Assembly (NCBI RefSeq): GCF_031453975.1 | Contig: NZ_JAVDPW010000006.1 | Location: 248,001-312,000, forward strand | Origin: Inquilinus ginsengisoli_A | GTDB lineage: Bacteria; Pseudomonadota; Alphaproteobacteria; DSM-16000; Inquilinaceae | Reading direction: 5' to 3' | Length of the DNA stretch: 64,000 nt | Shown here: piece by piece, positions 8,472 to 16,391 of the stretch | Position numbering within the stretch: the first letter of the stretch is position 1 | Layout: the number at the start of each line of letters is the position of its first letter | Notes under the pieces: generated by a model | Seen by the model: the letters and a program-made list of their open reading frames with translations, nothing else | The model's database searches: none | Told to the model about the DNA's origin: nothing | Position numbers and translations under genes: made by a program

Positions 8472-8561
8472 TGTCATTGCCCGGCTTGACCGGGCAATCC
8501 AGGGGCCACCGAGAGCCGCTCTGGCCGCCCCTGGATGCCACGGTCAAGCCGTGGCATGACA
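8472..8561 (+). repeat. 90-bp palindromic intergenic repeat, copy 1
   Basis: Begins TGTCATTGCCCGG and ends GTGGCATGACA. It contains two separate palindromes (a TTGCCCGG/CCGGGCAA half and a TGCCACGG/CCGTGGCA half) joined by an AGGGGC/GCCCCT pairing. It belongs to the same family as the elements at 10061, 13411, 28377, 32361 and 46559, here with the TTGCCCGG half first. Confidence 0.88.
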
Positions 8562-8584
8562 AAAAGGGGAAGGGAGCGGCCCCG

Positions 8585-8782
8585 CTACAGCTCCCCCGCC
8601 GGCTCCAGCTGGATCACCGTGCTGTCGATCAGCACCTTGCCGCGGTTCTCGAAATTCACCGTCACCCGGCTGCCGATCACCGACTGCACCTGGCCCGGGC
8701 CCCAGTCGGGCTGGGTGGGGTGCCGCACCCACATGCCGGGCGCCAGGCCGAAATCCACGCCGAACCCGTTCTCGACCGCCAT
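8585..8782 (-). CDS. DUF3553 family small protein
   Basis: A 65-residue protein whose core (GMWVRHPTQPDWGPGQVQSVIGSRVTVNFENRGKVLID) matches the DUF3553 pattern: a short beta-rich domain resembling the CarD/Mfd-like fold seen in small alphaproteobacterial proteins and in some UvrD-type helicase tails. The start at 8782 follows a GGAGAG ribosome site; a longer frame upstream has no such site. Its function is not known. It is divergent from the PLP enzyme gene. Confidence 0.75.
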   Translation of the reverse strand: MAVENGFGVDFGLAPGMWVRHPTQPDWGPGQVQSVIGSRVTVNFENRGKVLIDSTVIQLEPAGEL

Positions 8783-8879
8783 CTCTCCGCCCCTTCGCGT
8801 TGCCCGACGACGTTGCCACGGATTGCCGCGCCGCGTCAGCGGGGTTACACCCGGAAGACACTCTGGAGTCACGCCCTCC

Positions 8880-10025
8880 ATGGACGATCGTCCGCCCTGC
8901 CGTCCCGAAACGCTGGCTGCCCGCCTCGACGGCTATCTGTGCGGCGACACCGGCGCGATCGTGCCGCCGATCCACCCGTCCTCGACCTATGCCCGCGACG
9001 CGGACTACGCCCAGATCGGCGGCCGGGGCTACAGCCGCGACGACAACCCGACCTATCTCCAGGCCGAACATGTGCTGGCCCAGCTCGAGGGCGGGGCGGC
9101 GGCGATGCTGTTCGCCTCCGGCATCGCGGCGATCGCGGCGCTGTTCCAGGCGCTGCAGCCGGGCGACCATGCCGTGGTCTCGCGCGACATGTATTTCGGC
9201 ACCGCCAAGCTGCTGCGCGAGGTGCTGATCCCCTGGGGCCTGCGCTGCGACATGGTCGACACCGCCGATCTCGACGCGCTGCGGGACGCGGTCAAGCCGG
9301 GGGTGACGAAGCTGGTGTTCGTCGAGACCCCGGCCAACCCGACCTGGGCGGTGACCGACATCGCCGGCGCCGCCGCCATCGCCCATGCGGCCGGGGCGCT
9401 GCTGGCGGTGGACAACACCTCGGCCTCGCCGGCGCTGTGCCGGCCGATCGCGCATGGCGCCGACCTGGTGGTGCATTCCGCCACCAAATACCTCAACGGC
9501 CATTCCGACGTGGTGGCCGGCGCGGTGGTGACGGCGGCCGACACGAAGCTGTGGCAGCGGATCGGCCGCATCCGCTTCCTGGCCGGCCCGGTGCTGGGCC
9601 CGTTCGAGGCCTGGCTGCTGCTGCGCGGCATGCGCACCCTGTTCATCCGGGTGCGCGCCGCCGGGGCCAATGCCCAGCGCATCGCCGAGCATTTCGACGG
9701 CCACAAGGCGATCGCCCAGGTCTGCTATCCCGGGCTGCCGGGCTTTCCCGGCCATGCCATCGCGGCGCGGCAGATGGAGGGCGGCTTCGGCGGCATGCTG
9801 TCGCTGCGCGTGGCCGGCGGCCGCGACGCCGCGATGCGCGCCATCTCCCGGGTCCGCATCTTCATCCGCGCCACCTCGCTGGGCGGCGTCGAAAGCCTGA
9901 TCGAGCACCGCGCCACCATCGAGAAGGAGGACGGCACCGTCCCCGACGACCTGCTGCGGCTGTCGGTCGGCATCGAGGCGGTGGAGGATCTGATCGCGGA
10001 TCTGGAACAGGCGCTGGCGGGATAA
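8880..10025 (+). CDS. Cys/Met metabolism PLP-dependent enzyme (cystathionine gamma-lyase/synthase family)
   Basis: A 381-residue fold-type I PLP enzyme. Family landmarks are the PPIHPSSTYARD opening, the YSRDDNPTYLQ cofactor-binding segment, ASGIAAIAALFQAL, VDNTSASPALCRP, the lysine that binds PLP in HSATKYLNGHSDVVAG, and the C-terminal TSLGGVESLIEHR. These enzymes handle cystathionine, methionine or O-acyl-homoserine. The exact reaction cannot be assigned from sequence. It lies near, but not in, the sulfate operon, so a sulfur-amino-acid role fits the neighbourhood only loosely. Confidence 0.88.
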   Translation: MDDRPPCRPETLAARLDGYLCGDTGAIVPPIHPSSTYARDADYAQIGGRGYSRDDNPTYLQAEHVLAQLEGGAAAMLFASGIAAIAALFQALQPGDHAVVSRDMYFGTAKLLREVLIPWGLRCDMVDTADLDALRDAVKPGVTKLVFVETPANPTWAVTDIAGAAAIAHAAGALLAVDNTSASPALCRPIAHGADLVVHSATKYLNGHSDVVAGAVVTAADTKLWQRIGRIRFLAGPVLGPFEAWLLLRGMRTLFIRVRAAGANAQRIAEHFDGHKAIAQVCYPGLPGFPGHAIAARQMEGGFGGMLSLRVAGGRDAAMRAISRVRIFIRATSLGGVESLIEHRATIEKEDGTVPDDLLRLSVGIEAVEDLIADLEQALAG

Positions 10026-10060
10026 GACAGGAAGACGTTGACCCGGACCCGTCTTCCCTT

Positions 10061-10150
10061 TGTCATGCCACGGCTTGACCGTGGCATCCAGGGGCGGCCA
10101 GCGCGGCTCGTCGTGGCCCCTGGATTGCCCGGTCAAGCCGGGCAATGACA
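10061..10150 (-). repeat. 90-bp palindromic intergenic repeat, copy 2
   Basis: Exactly 90 bases, same family as copy 1 but inverted (TGCCACGG half first). It lies between the PLP enzyme and the orphan ABC ATPase. Confidence 0.88.
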
Positions 10151-10196
10151 GCAAAGAGAGCCGGCATGAACCGGCACGACCAGTGACAGGGGCGGC

Positions 10197-11291
10197 ATGA
10201 CGGACAGGGAAGCGGGCGCCTTCGTCGAATTCGTCGACGTGGCCAAGACCTATGACGGCGAGACGCTGGTGGTGCGGGGGCTCGACCTCGCCATCCGCCA
10301 GGGCGAATTCCTCACCCTGCTCGGGCCCTCGGGCTCGGGCAAGACCACGACGCTGATGATGCTCGCCGGCTTCGAGACGCCGACCCGCGGCCACATCCTG
10401 CTCGGGGGCAAGGCGATCGACGCGCTGCCGCCGTGGCGCCGCGACATCGGCATGGTGTTCCAGAACTACGCCCTGTTCCCGCACATGACGGTGCGTGAGA
10501 ACGTGGCCTTTCCGCTCAAGGTGCGCGGCCTTTCGGGGGCGGATGCCGAGAAGCGGGTCGAACGCGCGCTCGACATGGTCAAGCTGGCCGGCTTCGGCGG
10601 CCGCCGGCCCGCCCAGCTCTCCGGCGGGCAGCAGCAGCGCGTCGCCCTGGCCCGCGCCCTGGTGTTCGAGCCGCGGCTGGTGCTGATGGATGAGCCGCTG
10701 GGCGCGCTCGACAAGCAGCTGCGCGAGCACATGCAGCTGGAGATCAAGCACTTGCACCGCTCGCTCGGCGTCACCGTGGTCTATGTCACCCACGACCAAG
10801 GCGAGGCGCTGACCATGTCGGACCGCATCGCCGTGTTCCATGAGGGCGGCATCGACCAGCTGGCGACGCCCGACGACCTCTACGACCGGCCCGAGACCGC
10901 CTTCGTCGCCCAGTTCATCGGTGAGAACAACCGCCTGGCCGGGACGGTCGAGGCGCTGGCGGGCGGGCAATGCACCGTCGCGGTCGATGGCGGCGGCACG
11001 GTGCTGGCGACGCCGGTCGGCGGGGGCGGGCAGGGCAGCCGCGCCACCCTGTCGATCCGGCCGGAGCGGGTGCGGCTGGCTCCCGGCGCCGAGGCCGGAC
11101 CCAACCGCTTCCCGGCGCGGATCGAGGAGCTGATCTTCCACGGCGACCACACCCGCGCCCGGCTGGCGCTGCTGGGCCGCGACGACTTCGTGCTGAAGCT
11201 GACCAACGCCGACGGCCGCCCGGGCCTGGCGCCGGGCGAGATAGTCACGGTCGGCTGGGCCGCCGCCGACTGCCGGGCGCTGACGGCATAG
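10197..11291 (+). CDS. ABC transporter ATP-binding protein, PotA/UgpC-like, without adjacent permeases
   Basis: A 364-residue ATPase with Walker A GPSGSGKTTT, Q-loop VFQNYALFPHM, signature LSGGQQQR, Walker B VLMDEPLGAL and switch VTHDQGEAL. The tail FVAQFIGENNRLAG and a TOBE domain (about 280-355) are typical of polyamine or sugar importers. No permease or binding-protein gene is adjacent, so its partners lie elsewhere. The sugar permeases at 32.6-34.4 kb lack their own ATPase, but a link is speculative. Confidence 0.87.
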   Translation: MTDREAGAFVEFVDVAKTYDGETLVVRGLDLAIRQGEFLTLLGPSGSGKTTTLMMLAGFETPTRGHILLGGKAIDALPPWRRDIGMVFQNYALFPHMTVRENVAFPLKVRGLSGADAEKRVERALDMVKLAGFGGRRPAQLSGGQQQRVALARALVFEPRLVLMDEPLGALDKQLREHMQLEIKHLHRSLGVTVVYVTHDQGEALTMSDRIAVFHEGGIDQLATPDDLYDRPETAFVAQFIGENNRLAGTVEALAGGQCTVAVDGGGTVLATPVGGGGQGSRATLSIRPERVRLAPGAEAGPNRFPARIEELIFHGDHTRARLALLGRDDFVLKLTNADGRPGLAPGEIVTVGWAAADCRALTA

Positions 11292-11306
11292 GACGCGGCC
11301 TGCCGC

Positions 11307-12020
11307 TCAGGCGGTCGCGGCCCGGGCGAGGTGCCGGTTCGCCGCCACCTGGGCGATGATCGCGGCGCGGTCCGGCTGGCGGGCGGCGTTGCGCGCCCGG
11401 GCCAGGGCCAGCACCTCGGCCGGCGCGGTCTCGGGGCGGCCGGACTCGAAGGGCGGCGCCGGCGCGTATTCCAGGCCCAGCTGGATCGACTGCGCCACGG
11501 TCGTGTCGGCCAGTTCCGCCGCCAGGGTCAGGGCGAAGTCGATGCCGGCGGTGACACCGCCGCCGGTCAGGACGGTGCCGTCGCGCACGACCCGGCCGGC
11601 ATCGGGAATCGCGCCGAACAGCGACAGCTCGTCCCGCCACGCCCAGTGGCTGGCGGCCCGCTTGCCCTCCAGCAGCCCGGCGGCGCCGAGGATCAGCGAG
11701 CCGGTGCAGACCGAGGTGACGTAGCGCGCGCCGGCGGCCAGCCGCCGGATCTGTGCGAGATAGCCCGGGTCGCGCATGGCGTCGAGGCAGCCGAACCCTC
11801 CGGGCACGCACAGCACGTCGCAGCGCTCCACCGCCTCCAGCCGCGCCAGGCCGGAGAAGGCGAAGCCCTCGACCACGACCGGCGTGCCGCCCATCGACGC
11901 CACCACCGGGACGGCGCCCGGCAGGCGCGACAGCACCTGGTGCGGGCCGGTGAAGTCGAGCTGGGTGACCCCGGGATAGATCGGGAAGACGATGATGAGG
12001 GGGACGATGGGGGCGGCCAT
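11307..12020 (-). CDS. DJ-1/PfpI family protein, isonitrile hydratase-like
   Basis: A 237-residue DJ-1-superfamily protein. The nucleophile elbow SVCTGSLIL places the catalytic cysteine at C105 followed by T106, and the N-terminal YPGVTQLDFTGP places an aspartate at D22. This arrangement matches the catalytic Asp, Cys and Thr described for Pseudomonas isonitrile hydratase (InhA). It likely converts an isonitrile to an N-formamide, though other DJ-1 enzymes look similar. Divergently transcribed from a GlxA regulator that shares the DJ-1 domain. Confidence 0.82.
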   Translation of the reverse strand: MAAPIVPLIIVFPIYPGVTQLDFTGPHQVLSRLPGAVPVVASMGGTPVVVEGFAFSGLARLEAVERCDVLCVPGGFGCLDAMRDPGYLAQIRRLAAGARYVTSVCTGSLILGAAGLLEGKRAASHWAWRDELSLFGAIPDAGRVVRDGTVLTGGGVTAGIDFALTLAAELADTTVAQSIQLGLEYAPAPPFESGRPETAPAEVLALARARNAARQPDRAAIIAQVAANRHLARAATA

Positions 12021-12062
12021 GGCGCTCTCCGCTGGAATTGACAGCGCCAGTATCGCCCGCCA

Positions 12063-12089
12063 GGATCATGTCTGAAACGACATTGATCC
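12063..12089. promoter_or_regulatory. Palindromic operator candidate between the divergent DJ-1 and GlxA genes
   Basis: GGATC-ATGTC-TGAAAC-GACAT-T-GATCC: ten-base inverted arms interrupted by one extra T, centred in the 82-base divergent intergenic region 14 bases before the GlxA start. Its symmetry and position fit autoregulation by the GlxA-type protein, but the binder is unknown. Confidence 0.5.
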
Positions 12090-12102
12090 CTTATTTAGCG
12101 CC

Positions 12103-13050
12103 ATGACCCTCGCTATCGGCTTCCTGGTCTTCCCGGGCTTCAACATCCTCGACCTCACGGGGCCGCTGGCGGCGTTCGACACCGTCTCGCGCGACCGGTC
12201 GCCGCGGCCCTACCGGCTGGAGGTGCTGTCGGAACCGGGCGGCGCGGTCGCCAGCTCCTGCGGCCTGCCGGTGGTGACGCTGCCGCTGGAGGGCCGGTCG
12301 CCCGACCTGCTGCTGGTGGTCGGCGGCCGCGGCGTCGACCGGGCGGCGGCGGTGCCGCAGCTGCTGGCCTTCATCCGCGACGCCACGGCCGGGCGGGTGG
12401 CCAGCGTGTGCACCGGCGCCTTCCTGCTCGCCGCCGCCGGGCGCCTCGACGGGCGGCGCGCCACCACCCATTGGCGGCATGCGGCGACGCTGCAGCGCCA
12501 GTATCCGGGCGTGCGGGTCGAGATGGACCGGATCTTCATCAAGGACGGCCCGGTGTGGTCCTCGGCCGGCATCACCGCCGGCATCGACCTGGCCCTGGCC
12601 CTGATCGAAGAGGATCTCGGCGTCGAGGCCGCGCGCGGGACGGCCCGCGACCTCGTCGTCTATCACCGCCGCCCGGGCGGCCAGTCGCAATTCTCGGCGC
12701 TGCTGGATCTCGAGCCGCCCTCCGACCGCATCCAGGCCGCGCTGCGCTATGTGCGGGAGCACCTGCACGAGGCGCTGTCGGTCGACCGCCTCGCCGCGGT
12801 GGCGCATCTCAGCCCCCGCCAGTTCGGCCGCGCCTTCCTGGCCGAGACCGGGCAGACCCCGGCCAAGGCGGTCGAGCGCCTGCGCGCCGAAGCCGCCCGG
12901 CCGCGGATCGAGGACGGCATCGAGCCGATCGAGGCCATCGCCCGCGATGTCGGCTTCTCCGACCCCGAGCGGATGCGCCGGGCCTTCCTCCGCGCCTTCG
13001 GCCAGCCGCCCCAGGCCCTGCGGCGGGGCCGGCGGGCCGCGGCGGCATAG
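12103..13050 (+). CDS. GlxA family transcriptional regulator (DJ-1 domain plus AraC helix-turn-helix)
   Basis: A 315-residue regulator. Residues 1-190 form a DJ-1-like sensor domain, with SVCTGAFLLAAAG at the elbow, and about 210-310 form an AraC-type DNA-binding domain with two helix-turn-helix motifs (LSVDRLAAVAHLSPRQFGRAF and PIEAIARDVGFSDPERMRRAF). It probably controls the divergent isonitrile hydratase-like gene through the palindrome at 12063-12089. The sensor half resembles the neighbouring enzyme, suggesting enzyme and regulator may recognise related small molecules. Confidence 0.88.
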   Translation: MTLAIGFLVFPGFNILDLTGPLAAFDTVSRDRSPRPYRLEVLSEPGGAVASSCGLPVVTLPLEGRSPDLLLVVGGRGVDRAAAVPQLLAFIRDATAGRVASVCTGAFLLAAAGRLDGRRATTHWRHAATLQRQYPGVRVEMDRIFIKDGPVWSSAGITAGIDLALALIEEDLGVEAARGTARDLVVYHRRPGGQSQFSALLDLEPPSDRIQAALRYVREHLHEALSVDRLAAVAHLSPRQFGRAFLAETGQTPAKAVERLRAEAARPRIEDGIEPIEAIARDVGFSDPERMRRAFLRAFGQPPQALRRGRRAAAA

Positions 13051-13057
13051 GGGGCGA

Positions 13058-13345
13058 TCAGCTGTTGATCGTCTCGAACAGGTCGAGCCATTGCGGGTTT
13101 TGGTCTTCGATCAAAGAGAGCTTCCAGGCACGCGGCCAGCGCTTGAAGGTCTTCTCGCGCGCAATGGCGAGGCGGACATCGTCATAGGTTTCGACGTAAA
13201 CCAGCCGTTTGATGCCGTACCGTTTGGTAAATCCCGGAGTGGTGGCGGTGCGATGCTCGTCGAGGCGGCGCGAAATATTGTTGGTGACGCCGATGTACAA
13301 TGTGCCGTTGCGGTGACTGGTCAGAATGTAAGTGTAGTAGGGCAT
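13058..13345 (-). CDS. GIY-YIG domain protein, small single-domain type
   Basis: A 95-residue protein consisting of one GIY-YIG nuclease domain: YYTYILTSHRNGTLYIGVTN carries the two tyrosine motifs, followed by RRLDEHR with the catalytic arginine and the EKTFKRWPRAWK tail with conserved basic residues. Such small proteins (UPF0213/YhbQ-like) are common in bacteria and their role is poorly defined, possibly in DNA repair. The coding DNA is less GC-rich than its neighbours. Confidence 0.88.
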   Translation of the reverse strand: MPYYTYILTSHRNGTLYIGVTNNISRRLDEHRTATTPGFTKRYGIKRLVYVETYDDVRLAIAREKTFKRWPRAWKLSLIEDQNPQWLDLFETINS

Positions 13346-13410
13346 TGGCGGCGATGGGTCAGTGTATCGGAACGATACCGCTCTTCGTTGTTAATACCCA
13401 TCTCTCAAAT

Positions 13411-13500
13411 TGTCATGCCACGGCTTGACCGTGGCATCCAGGGGCGCCCAGAGCGGCTCTTGGTGGCCCCTGGATTGCCCGGTCAAGCCGAGCAATGACA
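13411..13500 (-). repeat. 90-bp palindromic intergenic repeat, copy 3
   Basis: Exactly 90 bases, same orientation as copy 2 (TGCCACGG half first), between the GIY-YIG and lytic transglycosylase genes. One base in the distal arm differs (CCGAGCAATGACA). Confidence 0.88.
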
Positions 13501-13526
13501 ATAAAACAATAGGCTCTGAAGCTTTT

Positions 13527-14726
13527 CTACTGCCCGCCCAGCGCGCGGTAGATCTTCTGGCCGGCACGGCCGGTCGAGGGCATCCCGGCGCGCTGTTCGG
13601 CCTGGGAGATGGCGGCGCGGGTGGCCGGGCCGATCTTGCCGTCGGCCTGGCCGCCGATGTCGTAGCCCTGGGCCAGCAGCAGCTGCTGCAGCCGCAGGCG
13701 CTGGGCCCGCGACAGGCCGGGGTCGTCGGTCGGCCACGGCGTGCGCAGCGCCGGCCCGCCGGACAGCCGCTGGGCGAGGTGGGAGATGGCGAGCGCGTAG
13801 GATTCGGCCGCGTTGTAGGAATAGATCGCGTCGAAGTTGCGGAACACCAGGAAGCCCGGGCCCTGCGGCCCGGCCGGCAGCAGCAGCCCCGCCTGGGCGC
13901 TGCCCGACAGCGGTGCCCCGTCGGCCCGCACCACGCCGCGCTGGGCCCAGGCCGACAGCGGGTCCTTGTCCTTGCGCCCGGTCGGCCCGTTGTAGCCGGC
14001 CGGCACCTTGACCTCGATCATCCAGGGCTGGCCCTGCTGCCAGCCGGAGCGCTTGAGGTAGTTGGCGGTGGAGCCGAGCGCGTCGGCCACCGACCCGACC
14101 AGGTCGCGCCGCCCGTCGCCGTCGAAATCGACCGCCAGGCGCTGATAGGTCGAGGGGATGAACTGGGTCTGGCCGAAGGCCCCGGCCCAGGAGCCGTTCA
14201 GCTCCTCCAGCCGCAAATCGCCGGCGCTGACCAGCTTCAGCGCCGCCATCAGCTCGCCGCGCCAGAAATCGGTGCGCCGCTCGCCGGCGCAGACCAGCGT
14301 GGCCAAGGCATGCGGCAGGAAATAGCCGCCGGTCTCCTTGCCATAGTCGCTCTCGACGCCCCAGACCGCGGCGATCACGGTGCGGTCGACGCCGTAGCGC
14401 TGCTCGGCCTGCTGCAGCACCCGGCCGTATTTCGACATCATGGCGCGGCCGTCGGCGATGCGCTGGTCGTCGACCAGGAAGGCGAGGTAGTCCCAGATCG
14501 GGGTCACGAATTCCGGCTGGGCCTGCGAGAAGCGCAGCACCTTGTCGTCCGGCTGGGTCAGCCCGTCGAAGGCGCGGGTGGCGATGTCGCGGCTGACCCC
14601 GGCCTTGATCGCGGAGTCGGCCAGGCCGGCGACGCAGGACGAGAAATCGGCCAGGGCGGGGCCGGCGGAGAGCAGCGGCAGCAGCGCCAGCAGGGCCGCC
14701 TTCCAGGGTGAGCCGAACAGGGTCAT
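13527..14726 (-). CDS. MltB-family lytic murein transglycosylase with peptidoglycan-binding domain
   Basis: A 399-residue exported protein: signal peptide about residues 1-27 (ending AGPALA), SLT_2 catalytic domain about 30-325, and a C-terminal peptidoglycan-binding repeat about 335-395 (LLAQGYDIGGQADGKIGPATRAAI). The catalytic glutamate is E125 in VWGVESDYGK, and the NGSWAGAFGQTQFIPSTY segment is family-typical. It cleaves glycan strands to 1,6-anhydro-muropeptides in the periplasm. The start at 14726 gives a normal signal peptide; upstream in-frame sequence is basic and unlike a signal. Confidence 0.92.
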   Translation of the reverse strand: MTLFGSPWKAALLALLPLLSAGPALADFSSCVAGLADSAIKAGVSRDIATRAFDGLTQPDDKVLRFSQAQPEFVTPIWDYLAFLVDDQRIADGRAMMSKYGRVLQQAEQRYGVDRTVIAAVWGVESDYGKETGGYFLPHALATLVCAGERRTDFWRGELMAALKLVSAGDLRLEELNGSWAGAFGQTQFIPSTYQRLAVDFDGDGRRDLVGSVADALGSTANYLKRSGWQQGQPWMIEVKVPAGYNGPTGRKDKDPLSAWAQRGVVRADGAPLSGSAQAGLLLPAGPQGPGFLVFRNFDAIYSYNAAESYALAISHLAQRLSGGPALRTPWPTDDPGLSRAQRLRLQQLLLAQGYDIGGQADGKIGPATRAAISQAEQRAGMPSTGRAGQKIYRALGGQ

Positions 14727-14858
14727 CGGGGTCCTTGCAATCCGGAATCGGCCCCGGGGAATCAGCCGGGGCGCATCCGGCGATCCTCGCCGATCCCTCC
14801 GGCGCGGACAACCCGCCCATGGCCCCGCGGGGGCCTTTCGGGGGTGCCTTCCCCTCCT

Positions 14859-14940
14859 CGTCATTGGGAGGAGGCGCAGCCGACGAATCCATCCATGGTG
14901 CGGCCTGGCATGGATTGCTTCGCTGCGCTCGCAATGACGG
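14859..14940. repeat. Palindromic intergenic repeat, type II, second copy
   Basis: The left end CGTCATTGGGAGGAGGCGCA and the right end TGCGCTCGCAATGACGG form an imperfect inverted repeat of about 82 bases, related to 1505-1590. It lies in the 243-base gap upstream of the MltB gene, which otherwise shows no recognisable feature. Confidence 0.65.
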
Positions 14941-14969
14941 CAAAGGGGGAGGGAGGGGGAGAGCCGGTC

Positions 14970-15959
14970 CTAGATCTGGACCGATTTCATCCCCGCGGCC
15001 GGATAGCGCGTGCCGGCGGCGGCGCCGGCCGGGATCGCCGCGTCCAGCCGGGCCAGGTCGTCGGGCGTCAGGGCCACCGGCAGCGCGCCGAGATTCTCGT
15101 CCAGCCGCGCGATCGAGCGGGTGCCGGGGATCACCGTCACGTCCTCGCCCTGGGCCAGCACCCAGGCCAAGGCGAGATGCGACGGCTTGCAGCCCTTCTC
15201 GGCCGCCAGCGCCTCGAACCGCGCCACCAGCCCGCGGTTGTGGTCGAAGTTCTCGGCCTGGAAGCGCGGATGCGCCGCCCGCCTTCCGTCGATCTGCGAC
15301 AGGTCGCGGATCGCCCCGGTCAGGAAGCCGCGGCCGAGCGGCGAATAGGCGACGAAGCCGATGCCGAGCGCGCGGGTGGTCCTGCGGGTCTCCTCCGCCT
15401 CGGTGCGGTACAGCAGCGAATACTCGGTCTGCACCGCCGCGATCGGGTGCACCGCATGGGCCCGGCGGATGGTGTCCGCCCCGGCCTCGGACAGGCCGAG
15501 ATGGCGGACCTTGCCCTGCTCCACCAGCCGGGCCATGGCGCCGACCGTGTCCTCGATCGGCACGTTGGGGTCGACCCGGTGCTGGTAGTAGAGGTCGATG
15601 GTGTCGACCCCGAGCCGGCGCAGGCTGGCCTCGCAGGCCTGGGCCACGTAGCCGGGCCGGCCGTCGACGCCGTTCGGCCCGCCCTCGCGCCGGGTCTGGC
15701 CGAATTTGGTGACCAGCACCACGCGGTCGCGCCGGCCCTTGATGGCGCGGCCCAGCAGCTCCTCATTGTGGCCCCAGCCATACATGTCGGCGCTGTCGAG
15801 ATGGTCGACGCCGCGGTCGATGGCGTGACGGATCAGGTCCTCCGAGGCGGCGTCGTCGGCGGCGCCATAGACGCCCGAGAGCGGCATCAGGCCGAGCCCG
15901 ATGGCCGAGACCGACAGCCCGCCCAGCCGGCGATGCGCGATGCCCTGAGTCGATGTCAT
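14970..15959 (-). CDS. Aldo/keto reductase
   Basis: A 329-residue (alpha/beta)8-barrel NADPH-dependent oxidoreductase. The catalytic tetrad is visible: D55 and Y60 in LDSADMYGWG, K85 in VTKFGQ and H127 in YYQHRVD. The cofactor segment VIPGTRSIARLDEN near the C-terminus is present. Sequence style matches the subgroup that includes YajO/IolS-like and plant auxin-induced reductases. Substrate unknown. The start at 15959 begins one turn before the first strand (RRLGGLSVSAIGLG). Monocistronic. Confidence 0.9.
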   Translation of the reverse strand: MTSTQGIAHRRLGGLSVSAIGLGLMPLSGVYGAADDAASEDLIRHAIDRGVDHLDSADMYGWGHNEELLGRAIKGRRDRVVLVTKFGQTRREGGPNGVDGRPGYVAQACEASLRRLGVDTIDLYYQHRVDPNVPIEDTVGAMARLVEQGKVRHLGLSEAGADTIRRAHAVHPIAAVQTEYSLLYRTEAEETRRTTRALGIGFVAYSPLGRGFLTGAIRDLSQIDGRRAAHPRFQAENFDHNRGLVARFEALAAEKGCKPSHLALAWVLAQGEDVTVIPGTRSIARLDENLGALPVALTPDDLARLDAAIPAGAAAGTRYPAAGMKSVQI

Positions 15960-16391
15960 GCTTGCGTCCTTCCGATCAGGCCGTTCTGGATCGTCGCCCC
16001 GGAGGCGACGCAATATGCGGAAGCGGCTGCTGCCGTGGGGACACGGACGGAATGGCGAGAGCCGTGCCGGAGCGGGCAGGCCGTTCAGGTCCATATTGGC
16101 CCGGGGAGGTCCTGGTGCCAAGCGGGTTCCCGGCATCAGAACGGTCCGCGATCGCGAGCGACAGTGCCGCCGCCTTGCTGCACGCCGACAATGCCCCGGG
16201 ACCGTCTAGCCATGGCGCTTAATCAGCAATATCAGTTCGCCTACTTGAGACGATCCGAAAATGATGTTATCCTAAAAAGAATTATTTCTGTAATCAAGAT
16301 GATTCTCTGCGTTGCAGAGCGTCCTCATGCTTGGGCAATGGGCTATTTCATAACAAAAAGGAACCAGTGATTTAATAAAAGGGGGAGAGCT
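15960..16391. other. Gene-free stretch upstream of the papain-like protease
   Basis: 432 bases between divergent genes. The last 180 bases are markedly AT-rich relative to the rest of the window, ending in a GGGGGAGAG ribosome site before the protease start. No tRNA, repeat of the known families or confident promoter was recognised. The AT-rich segment probably contains the promoter and is consistent with acquired DNA. Confidence 0.5.

Noticed and set aside
8544..11150. An 868-codon minus-strand open frame across the PLP enzyme and ABC ATPase genes
   Set aside because: It covers two well-supported plus-strand genes and a palindromic repeat, and shows no protein family of its own.
8472..13500. 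Repeats considered as a CRISPR array
   Set aside because: The units are far apart, about 90 bases long, internally palindromic and in both orientations, with no spacer pattern and no cas genes.
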